In this document: piece by piece, positions 5,485-11,753 of the stretch
Layout: each line of letters begins with the position of its first letter
Numbering within the stretch: the first letter of the stretch is position 1
Assembly: GCA_934667425.1 (NCBI GenBank)
Contig: CAKULV010000064.1
Coordinates: 1 to 14,941, forward strand
Direction: 5' to 3'
DNA: 14,941 bases
Origin: an uncultured Kiritimatiellota bacterium
GTDB lineage: Bacteria; Verrucomicrobiota; Kiritimatiellia; RFP12; UBA1067
Translations under genes and position numbers: made by a program
The notes under the pieces: model-generated
The model's input: only the letters and a program-made list of their open reading frames with translations
Told to the model about the DNA's origin: nothing
Database searches by the model: none

Positions 5485-7056
5485 ATGTCTGGGCTTTCGC
5501 TGGTATCGGTTGCGCTCGCGCTTGTCGTTGGCGAGGGCCTTGGCTTTGGGACGCATTGCATGGCGGGGATGTGGCCATGGGCGAGCCTGTGCGCGACGTC
5601 GCTTGCGCTCGTGTGGCTTGGCTGGGACATGGCGTGCCTGCGCTGGCCTGTTGCGGCGCTTGCCGGGATTGCGCTTTCATGGCGATGCGAGACGCGGCGC
5701 ATGGATGTCGAGGAGAGGTCCCATTCGCCCTGTGCGGATGGACGTCCACCCGCCTACGAGCTTGACGTTGAGGGCAGGGTGTCGTGCCGGGAGCGGCGTT
5801 CAAAGGATGGCAGGATGGTTGCGTTCAACTCCACTATGGATGGCGTTCCGGTACGCGTCGTCATCCGGATGGGCATTGGGGGCGAAGTTCCAAAGTCGGG
5901 CGAAAGGTGGCGATGCCGAGGTTGGCTGTCGCTGCGGCAGGGCGCTCCGAGCCGATACTCGTGCCGCACCCTGTGGGTGCTGGGCGAGGACGGGATGGAG
6001 CGGATCGCGCCGGCGACGGGCCTTGCGGCGCAGGCTGCGTATCGCACGGTTTCCGACCGGATGGCGGCATGTGCGAAGGCTGGCCTTGGGTGGAGCCATG
6101 AGCTGGCGTCCACGAACATGGCAATGCTTCTTGGACGCCGTGGCGGGATCGGCCCGGACAGGCGGGCCGCGTTCGCCGCGGCCGGGACCATGCACGTGTT
6201 CGCCATATCGGGCTTGCACGTGATGCTCATAGCGGGTGCATTGAACGCGCTTCTGAAGAAGGTTGGCTTTTCTCCGTTGATGCAGTCCGCCCTGTGCATC
6301 CCGCTGCTTGCGGCCTACGTGATGCTCACCGGGGCGCGGGCGAGCGCGATTCGGGCCGCTCTGATGATGTCGCTCTGGTTTGGGGCCGGTCTCTTCGGAC
6401 GAAAGCCGGATTCGCTTGCGGCCCTGGGCGTGACCGGCATAATCGTGTATGCGCATTCGCCAACGATGGTGTTTGACGCCGGCTGCGGGCTCTCGTTTGC
6501 CGTGATGCTTGGAATACTCCTATGGATACGCTGGTCGTCGCGTTTCGCCTTGCCGTTTTGCCGCGTGTTCGAATGGGCGGCAGAAGAGCGTTCGCTTGGG
6601 GCGGAAGGCCGGCTTGGCGCATTGCTGTGCCGCTGGCGTGGGCGCACCATGTGGGTTCTGGGGATGCTGGGAGTTTCGCTGGCGTCATGGATAGCGAGTA
6701 CGCCGATATCGGCCAGGGTGTTCGGGAGGATATCCATGGGCGGGCTTGTCGCGAACGTCGCCGTGGTGCCGCTCGCGACGATGTCGGTGCTGTTCAGCGC
6801 GATAGGGGTTGCGGCGTCGGTGGTGGCAAGGCCGATGGGAGCCGTGTTCAACAACCTTGCGGCATGCTGCACATGGATGATGGAATGGGTGTCGGAAACT
6901 GTCGCGAAGTGTCCGGGGGCGTCGTTCGAGACACATCCGTGGAGTTGGCTTGACTGCATTGTGTGGTATGCCGCGTGGATAGGACTCTTTGCGGTTGTGG
7001 CGCGTCATCTGCGCCCTCGCGGGCGGATGCGGATTGCGCCTTGGGACCGTCGGTGA
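5485..7056 (+). CDS. comEC: ComEC/Rec2-family inner-membrane channel, without MBL domain
   Basis: A 523-aa polytopic membrane protein. N-terminal hydrophobic segments (about 4-20, 32-48, 55-66) precede a soluble DUF4131-like stretch (about 90-165). The ComEC/Rec2 competence domain follows, with AGTMHVFAISGLHVMLIAG (233-251), LTGARASAIRA (281-291), FDAGCGLSFAVMLGI (330-344) and NVAVVPL (424-430). The family forms the channel that takes single-stranded DNA across the inner membrane in transformation. Many ComEC proteins reach 700-800 aa and carry a C-terminal metallo-beta-lactamase domain; this one ends shortly after the last membrane segment. ATG 5485 has AAGGCGG 7 bases upstream; ATG 5467 or TTG 5428 are possible longer starts. 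Confidence 0.9.
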   Translation: MSGLSLVSVALALVVGEGLGFGTHCMAGMWPWASLCATSLALVWLGWDMACLRWPVAALAGIALSWRCETRRMDVEERSHSPCADGRPPAYELDVEGRVSCRERRSKDGRMVAFNSTMDGVPVRVVIRMGIGGEVPKSGERWRCRGWLSLRQGAPSRYSCRTLWVLGEDGMERIAPATGLAAQAAYRTVSDRMAACAKAGLGWSHELASTNMAMLLGRRGGIGPDRRAAFAAAGTMHVFAISGLHVMLIAGALNALLKKVGFSPLMQSALCIPLLAAYVMLTGARASAIRAALMMSLWFGAGLFGRKPDSLAALGVTGIIVYAHSPTMVFDAGCGLSFAVMLGILLWIRWSSRFALPFCRVFEWAAEERSLGAEGRLGALLCRWRGRTMWVLGMLGVSLASWIASTPISARVFGRISMGGLVANVAVVPLATMSVLFSAIGVAASVVARPMGAVFNNLAACCTWMMEWVSETVAKCPGASFETHPWSWLDCIVWYAAWIGLFAVVARHLRPRGRMRIAPWDRR

Positions 7057-7069
7057 AGGGGGTGTGAAG

Positions 7070-7546
7070 ATGGGGAAAGTGCTTATGTTGCTTAAGGGGG
7101 TGATGGGCTGTGCGGAGAAATCGCATGGTGGCCCAAGCGCCGTGAACGCGAGCGTGGCCCGTGGACGGTGGGGAGAGGACGTGGCCATTCGGTATCTCGC
7201 CGGTCTGGGGTGGCGCATCATCGGTAGGAATGTGAGGCCATGCAGGAAAGACAGGAGGTGCGAGCTGGACATAGTCGCCTTCGACCCTCGCGAACGCGGC
7301 GTGGTGTTCGTCGAGGTGAAGACGCACAAGGCGCATTCCGATTTTGCAGGCCGCCTCTGGGGCGTCGACCGCCGCAAGAAGCGGAATCTGCTCAGGGCGA
7401 GCGCGAATTGGCTTATGCGAAAGCGCTGGCACGGCAATTTCAGGTTTGACGTGATGGAGGTCTATGGCGCGGAAGATGGTGCGGCGCCTTGCGTTGACCA
7501 TATAATGAACGTAAGGCTTTTCCCGGAAAACTGGCGCTGGTGGTGA
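7070..7546 (+). CDS. YraN (UPF0102) family, predicted endonuclease-fold protein
   Basis: A 158-aa protein with the UPF0102/YraN signature: RGRWGEDVAIRYLAGLGWRI (31-50, E36), RCELDIVAFD (63-72, E65, D67) and VVFVEVKTH (78-86, E82, K84). These acidic residues and Lys match a restriction-endonuclease-like PD-(D/E)XK active site. The family is widespread and often called a putative endonuclease; its biochemical role is poorly defined. The length is somewhat above the usual 115-130 residues because of an N-terminal extension of about 25 residues. The ATG at 7070 has AAGGGGG about 7 bases upstream, starting 13 bp after the ComEC stop, so it is the last gene of this operon. No clear terminator hairpin follows. 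Confidence 0.88.
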   Translation: MGKVLMLLKGVMGCAEKSHGGPSAVNASVARGRWGEDVAIRYLAGLGWRIIGRNVRPCRKDRRCELDIVAFDPRERGVVFVEVKTHKAHSDFAGRLWGVDRRKKRNLLRASANWLMRKRWHGNFRFDVMEVYGAEDGAAPCVDHIMNVRLFPENWRWW

Positions 7547-7578
7547 TTCCCGCTTTCATGCCGCTTTCACTCGCCCTC

Positions 7579-7608
7579 TTGATTCGCGTGGTGCGTCTGT
7601 GGTATAAT
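7579..7608 (+). promoter_or_regulatory. Promoter of the trp operon
   Basis: TTGATT (7579-7584) and a consensus TATAAT (7603-7608) are 18 bp apart, and TGG directly precedes the -10, giving an extended -10. Transcription would start near 7615, 22 bases upstream of the leader peptide start codon. The stretch 7547-7578 holds no recognisable gene or terminator, only two copies of CGCTTTCA. Confidence 0.75.
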
Positions 7609-7636
7609 TCCGCCCGTTTTTACGAATGAAAGTATC

Positions 7637-7717
7637 ATGAACGGTGCATTTCAGTTCTGGTGGTGGCGCAACTTCGGTCTTACGGCCGGAGCGTGCGTTT
7701 GCGCTCGGAACTGGTGA
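7637..7717 (+). CDS. trpL: trp leader peptide (attenuation control peptide)
   Basis: A 26-codon reading frame, ATG at 7637 and TGA at 7715-7717, starts MNGAFQFWWWRNF. Three consecutive TGG codons occupy 7658-7666 and a fourth Trp codon (7712-7714) is the last before the stop. GAAAG at 7628-7632 is a modest ribosome binding site 4 bases upstream. The frame sits between the trp promoter and an intrinsic terminator just before trpE. Four Trp codons in 26, three in tandem, are the hallmark of a leader whose translation senses charged tRNA-Trp. The peptide itself is not expected to act elsewhere. Confidence 0.88.
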   Translation: MNGAFQFWWWRNFGLTAGACVCARNW

Positions 7718-7768
7718 CCTGAAACAAGGCACACATTATCCGATATGCGGCCCCGCTCCAGTCGAGCG
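7666..7768 (+). promoter_or_regulatory. Alternative RNA folds of the trp attenuator (1:2 stem and antiterminator)
   Basis: Segment 1 (7666-7677, starting in the last tandem Trp codon) can pair with segment 2: GCGCAA (7666-7671) with TTGCGC (7699-7704), and CTTCGG (7672-7677) with CCGGAG (7686-7691). Segment 2 can instead form an antiterminator: CGCTCG (7702-7707) with CGAGCG (7763-7768) and ACTGG (7710-7714) with CCAGT (7758-7762), 11 pairs with a two-base bulge. That fold uses part of the terminator. A ribosome stalled on the Trp codons would mask segment 1 and free the antiterminator; one at the stop codon (7715) would mask segment 2 and allow termination. Confidence 0.75.
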
Positions 7769-7784
7769 AGGCCGTTTTCGTTTT
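7748..7784 (+). terminator. trp attenuator intrinsic terminator
   Basis: CGGCCCCGCTC (7748-7758) pairs with GAGCGAGGCCG (7764-7774), ten pairs and one C-A mismatch, around a five-base loop. TTTTCGTTTT (7775-7784) follows. The hairpin lies 66 bp upstream of the trpE start and is mutually exclusive with the antiterminator at 7702-7768. Confidence 0.88.
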
Positions 7785-7849
7785 ATGATCGCGATTGCGT
7801 ACAGCGAATCAAGCACCAGATTAGTCAAACATCAAGCAGGAGCAATAGG

Positions 7850-9310
7850 ATGCTGAAGGAACTTACTGAGAAGGAATTTTCGGAACGGGCCGCAAACGGC
7901 GGCATAGTTCCAGTGTACCGCGAATACCTTGCGGACATGGATACGCCGGTATCCGTGCTTGCGCGGATCGGCGACAGGGACGCATTCCTGCTGGAGAGCG
8001 TCGCGGGATGCGGGGCGGGATCAAGATATTCGTTTCTTGGCGTAGATCCCGTGGAGACGGTATTCGCCAAGGATGGCGCGGTGTTTTCGCGGAAGGCCGG
8101 GGGAGGCATGGAGATACTTCCAGACGAGGATGTGCTTCTGGCGCTCCGCGGGATTCTCGGCACGCGCGATTTCCGTGCCGATCCGGCTTTGCCTCCACTG
8201 CAAGGAGGGGCGATAGGCTATCTCGCATATGACTACGTCAGCACCTTTGAGCCGCGCGTACGGCTGACGCCCGAGCCCGGCGCTCCGTCAGCCGCGTTCA
8301 TGCTCACGGATACCGTGCTCGTTTTCGACAATCTGCGCCGCACCGTCACGGTGATAGTGTGCGTGGATTCCGGCGAGCCTGATGCCTATAGGCGCGGGCG
8401 GGAACGCATAGACGAGGTGTATGCGAGGCTGTTTCTCCGTGAGCGCACCATGCCTCGCCAGCGGGTGCAGCGGACAAAGTCGGCGTTCGTTCCGGAGATG
8501 TCCGCGGAAGAGTTCGCGGATATCGTGAGGAGGTGCAAGCAGGATATCCTCAACGGGGAGTGCATCCAGATCGTTCCGTCGCAGAAGTTCACGAAGGAGA
8601 CCGATGCCGATTCGGTCTCGCTGTACCGTGCGCTCCGCATGGTGAACCCTTCGCCATACAACATCTACATGAAGATTGGCGACCACACCCTCATCGGATC
8701 GTCGCCGGAGGAGCTGGTGAAGCTTGAGGGGCGCAGGTGCACGACGTGCCCCATCGCCGGAACGCGTCCACGCGGCGCGACGCCGGATGCGGATGCCGCG
8801 AACGAGCGCGATCTCGTTTCGGACGCAAAGGAGAACGCGGAGCACGTGATGCTCGTTGACCTTGGCCGCAACGACCTTGGCCGTGTATCCGAGACCGGCA
8901 GCGTCAAGGTCTCGTCCTTCGCGCACATCGAGCGATATTCGCACGTGATGCACCTGGTCTCTGAGGTGGAGGGAACTCTTGCCGAGGGCAAGGACGGATT
9001 CGACCTTCTGAGGGCCGCGTTCCCCGCGGGCACGCTGACCGGGGCGCCGAAGATTCGCGCGATGGAGCTCATAGCCGAGTACGAGAAGTCTCCGCGTGGC
9101 ATATATGGCGGCGCGGCGGGATACTTCAGCAATACCGGGGACATGGATTTCGCGATAGTGATACGCACGCTCGTCAAATGCGGCCGTTCGGTAACGATGC
9201 GCGCCGGCGCGGGGATTGTGGCGGATTCCGATCCACGCAAGGAATACCAGGAAACGATCAACAAGTCGATGGCTGTGTTTGAGGCGGTGGATTTCGCCGA
9301 GACGCTGTAG
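7850..9310 (+). CDS. trpE: Anthranilate synthase component I
   Basis: A 486-aa protein that converts chorismate plus ammonia or glutamine into anthranilate, the first step of tryptophan synthesis. The N-terminal domain has the LLES motif (47-50), which forms the tryptophan feedback site in known TrpE. The chorismate-binding domain shows SPEEL (285-289), PIAGTRPRG (301-309), LVDLGRNDLGRV (335-346), YSHVMHLVS (363-371), FPAGTLTGAPK (391-401) and RAGAGIVADSDP (451-462). The presence of LLES, the trpG partner and the upstream attenuator favours TrpE over PabB. The ATG at 7850 has AGGAG 7 bases upstream. The same frame is open back to 7745 through the terminator, which is not credible as coding. 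trpG follows 26 bp later. Confidence 0.96.
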   Translation: MLKELTEKEFSERAANGGIVPVYREYLADMDTPVSVLARIGDRDAFLLESVAGCGAGSRYSFLGVDPVETVFAKDGAVFSRKAGGGMEILPDEDVLLALRGILGTRDFRADPALPPLQGGAIGYLAYDYVSTFEPRVRLTPEPGAPSAAFMLTDTVLVFDNLRRTVTVIVCVDSGEPDAYRRGRERIDEVYARLFLRERTMPRQRVQRTKSAFVPEMSAEEFADIVRRCKQDILNGECIQIVPSQKFTKETDADSVSLYRALRMVNPSPYNIYMKIGDHTLIGSSPEELVKLEGRRCTTCPIAGTRPRGATPDADAANERDLVSDAKENAEHVMLVDLGRNDLGRVSETGSVKVSSFAHIERYSHVMHLVSEVEGTLAEGKDGFDLLRAAFPAGTLTGAPKIRAMELIAEYEKSPRGIYGGAAGYFSNTGDMDFAIVIRTLVKCGRSVTMRAGAGIVADSDPRKEYQETINKSMAVFEAVDFAETL

Positions 9311-9336
9311 CCCATCGTGCAGAGAGGAGGAATGCC

Positions 9337-9918
9337 ATGATACTGATGATAGACAACTACGACTCGTTTACGTACAACCTTGTGCAGGCGTTTCGAGGCC
9401 TTGGGGCGGATATGCAGGTTGTCCGCAACGACAAGATAGGTGTTGACGGCATACGTGCGCTCGCCCCGGCGGCGATCGTGCTTTCCCCGGGCCCTGGCAA
9501 TCCAGATTCCGCAGGGATCACGCTTGAGGCGGTAAAGGCTTTCGCCGGGGCCGTGCCCATGCTGGGGATATGCCTTGGGCACCAGTCCATCGCGCAGGCG
9601 TTTGGCGGCAGGATAGTGCACGCCAGGCGACTCATGCACGGGAAGACGAGCCCGATCAGCCATGACGGACGCGGCATGTTCGCCGGATTGCCCCAGGGAT
9701 TCGCGGCGATGCGGTATCACTCGCTTGCCGTAGATCGCGGGACCCTGCCAGAGTGCCTTGAAATATCGGCAGAGTCGGATGACGGGGAGATCATGGGTTT
9801 GCGGCACAGGACGATGCCGATAGAGTCCGTGCAGTATCACCCCGAATCAATAGGCACGCCCGAAGGCGAGCGGCAGATAATGAACTTCATTGAAATGGCA
9901 GGAAAGGTGCGCCAATGA
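9337..9918 (+). CDS. trpG: Anthranilate synthase glutamine amidotransferase component II
   Basis: A 193-aa class I glutamine amidotransferase that supplies ammonia to TrpE. It has IDNYDSFTYNLVQ (5-17), LSPGPGNP (49-56), the nucleophile loop LGICLGHQ (76-83, Cys79), MRYHSLAV (125-132) and the His168/Glu170 pair in VQYHPES (165-171). Length and motifs match TrpG/PabA; in some bacteria one such subunit serves both tryptophan and folate synthesis. A perfect AGGAGG ribosome binding site lies 6 bases upstream of the ATG. The stop codon overlaps the trpD start (ATGA), which suggests translational coupling. Confidence 0.95.
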   Translation: MILMIDNYDSFTYNLVQAFRGLGADMQVVRNDKIGVDGIRALAPAAIVLSPGPGNPDSAGITLEAVKAFAGAVPMLGICLGHQSIAQAFGGRIVHARRLMHGKTSPISHDGRGMFAGLPQGFAAMRYHSLAVDRGTLPECLEISAESDDGEIMGLRHRTMPIESVQYHPESIGTPEGERQIMNFIEMAGKVRQ

Positions 9919-10952
9919 TAATCGAATCGCTCATGAAGGTTCAGGCCGGCGGGCATCTCACGGAAGGCGAGACCGCCTGCGTTTTCGGCGAGATCATGAG
10001 GGGAGAGGTCGCCGGCGAGGCCGTCCTTGCCGCGCTCCTTACCGGCATGCAGATGAACGGGCCGACGGCGGCAGAGGTCGTTGGCGCCACCAGGGCGATG
10101 CGCAATGCTTGCGTACACGTCGATGTGCCGAAGGATGCCGTGGACATCGTCGGCACTGGCGGCGACGGCTTCGGAACGTTCAACGTCTCCACCACGGCGG
10201 CGATCATAGCGGCCGGTGCAGGCGTCATGATCGCAAAGCACGGCAATAGGGCGTCCACGTCCAAGAGCGGATCGGCAGACTGCCTTGCGGCCCTTGGATA
10301 CGATCTTGAAAAACCGATAGGAGAGATCGAGCGGTCGGTTCGCGAGAACGGCATCGGGTTCCTCTTCGCGAACAAGTGCCATCCGGCGATGAGGCATGCC
10401 GCCCCCGTGCGCCGCGCATTGCCGTTCAGGACGATCTTCAACCTCGTGGGGCCGCTGTCAAACCCGGCGGGAGTGAGGCGTTATGCGCTTGGCGCATATT
10501 CGCCGAAGGCGATGGAGCTGTACGTGGATGCGCTGAGGTCGCTTGGGGCGGAGAGAGCCGTGGTATTCTGCGGGCCTGACGGGCTGGACGAACTGGGGAT
10601 ATCGGGAGCGTCGAGAGTCGTCGAACTCTCGGGAAACGGCATCGTCCGCAACTACGAGATAGACCCTGAACGCATATTCGGCAAGGTGCGTCCTGTATCC
10701 TCAATCGCGGGCGGAGATCCAGAGGCGAATGCGCAGATCACGCTGGAAGTCCTGGCCGGCAGGGAACGGGGCTCCTATCGCGATGCCGCATCGCTCAATG
10801 CGGCGGCGGCGATCCTCGCCGGCGGGAAGGCCGGCACAATTGAAGAGGGTCTTGCTCTTGCGTACGAATCCATAGATTCCGGGAAGGCGCTCTCCAAGCT
10901 GCGCTCCATGGTCGGCCGGCTACCAGACGATGGGCGACAGCCCGTTGGCTGA
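9915..10952 (+). CDS. trpD: Anthranilate phosphoribosyltransferase
   Basis: A 345-aa enzyme that transfers phosphoribose from PRPP to anthranilate, the second committed step of tryptophan synthesis. Family motifs are intact: DIVGTGGDGFGTFNVSTT (77-94) for PRPP binding, KHGNRASTSKSGSAD (108-122), FLFANKCHPAMRH (149-161), IFNLVGPLSNPA (174-185) and DGLDELG (222-228). It is a stand-alone TrpD, not fused to TrpG. It starts within the trpG stop. No trpC, F, B or A follows: the transcription unit meets ung on the opposite strand, and the last 33 bp of trpD overlap the ung 3' end. No terminator hairpin is seen at the junction. Confidence 0.96.
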   Translation: MIIESLMKVQAGGHLTEGETACVFGEIMRGEVAGEAVLAALLTGMQMNGPTAAEVVGATRAMRNACVHVDVPKDAVDIVGTGGDGFGTFNVSTTAAIIAAGAGVMIAKHGNRASTSKSGSADCLAALGYDLEKPIGEIERSVRENGIGFLFANKCHPAMRHAAPVRRALPFRTIFNLVGPLSNPAGVRRYALGAYSPKAMELYVDALRSLGAERAVVFCGPDGLDELGISGASRVVELSGNGIVRNYEIDPERIFGKVRPVSSIAGGDPEANAQITLEVLAGRERGSYRDAASLNAAAAILAGGKAGTIEEGLALAYESIDSGKALSKLRSMVGRLPDDGRQPVG

Positions 10953-11585
10953 CAGGTATTCGTTTGCCTTCTTGAAGTGTCCGCATCCGAAGAATCCCCT
11001 GTGCGCCGAAAGCGGGGAAGGGTGCGGCGCCTCAAGCACGAGATGCCGCTGCCTGCTGATGAAGGCCCCCTTGCGCCTCGCGTAGCTGCCCCAAAGGAGA
11101 AACACGAGGTGTTCGCGCCTCTCCGCAAGCTTCGCCACTACGGCATCGGTGAACATCTCCCATCCCTTTCCCTGATGCGAGCCCGCGTTCCCCTCGGATA
11201 CCGTAAGCGTCGCATTCAGGAGAAGCACTCCCTGGTCCGCCCAGTGCGAGAGGTCGCCGTCGCGGTCGCGGAATGATGTGCCGTATTCGTCCTCAAGCTC
11301 CTTGTAGATGTTCACGAGCGATGGCGGCGTCTGCACTCCCTTCCTTACCGAGAAGGCGAGCCCGTGGGCCTGGTTCGGCTCGTGGTAGGGATCCTGGCCC
11401 AGGATCACCACCTTCACCTTGTCGAATGGCGTACGGTTGAACGCCTCGAAGATGTATTTGCCCGGCGGGTATACCATGCCGCTTGCGTATGCGGACCTTA
11501 CGAATGCCGCAAGCCGGGCGAAGTAGATGCTGTTGAATTCGTCCGCCAGCACCTGTTTCCAGGATTCTTCGATATTGACGTTCAT
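10920..11585 (-). CDS. ung: Uracil-DNA glycosylase, family 1
   Basis: A 221-aa base-excision repair enzyme that removes uracil from DNA. It shows the water-activating loop VVILGQDPYHEPNQAHG (59-75, with D65, Y67 and H68), SVRKGVQTPPSL (79-90), LLLNATLTV (121-129, N124), and the HPSPLSAHRGFFGCGHF loop (188-204, H188). Length and motif order match E. coli Ung. The start at 11585 is chosen because the N-terminus then aligns with known Ung (SWKQVLADEF); an in-frame ATG at 11639 would add 18 atypical residues. It is convergent with trpD, overlapping it by 33 bp, and divergent from alaS. Confidence 0.95.
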   Translation of the reverse strand: MNVNIEESWKQVLADEFNSIYFARLAAFVRSAYASGMVYPPGKYIFEAFNRTPFDKVKVVILGQDPYHEPNQAHGLAFSVRKGVQTPPSLVNIYKELEDEYGTSFRDRDGDLSHWADQGVLLLNATLTVSEGNAGSHQGKGWEMFTDAVVAKLAERREHLVFLLWGSYARRKGAFISRQRHLVLEAPHPSPLSAHRGFFGCGHFKKANEYLSANGLSPIVW

Positions 11586-11693
11586 TTTCTCTCGTGTCCC
11601 ATCCTTTGCCTTCCAATAGACGTCCGGGAAGTGTACCATAATTGCGGTGCGCGAGGATGTGTGCCATCGGGTTTGCCGGATTTATGGCCCGGA

Positions 11694-11725
11694 TTGCGTC
11701 CTGGCATTGAGCCATATGGTATAAT
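11694..11725 (+). promoter_or_regulatory. Promoter of alaS
   Basis: A consensus TATAAT (11720-11725) with an upstream TGG gives a strong extended -10. The -35 is weak: TTGCGT at 11694-11699 is 20 bp away. Transcription would start near 11732, with a short leader of about 22 bases. The rest of the ung-alaS divergent gap (11586-11753) holds no other clear element; I could not fix a promoter for ung. Confidence 0.6.
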
Positions 11726-11753
11726 AGCAGGCTCTTGATTTGAAAGGCAAATT

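Noticed and set aside
7745..7849. N-terminal extension of trpE by 35 codons
   Set aside because: The extension would translate the attenuator terminator and its T tract. ATG 7850 has a proper AGGAG site and matches known TrpE N-termini.
7644..7856. A 70-codon plus-strand frame in the trp leader region
   Set aside because: It crosses the attenuator terminator and overlaps the trpE start. The frame with tandem Trp codons explains the region better.
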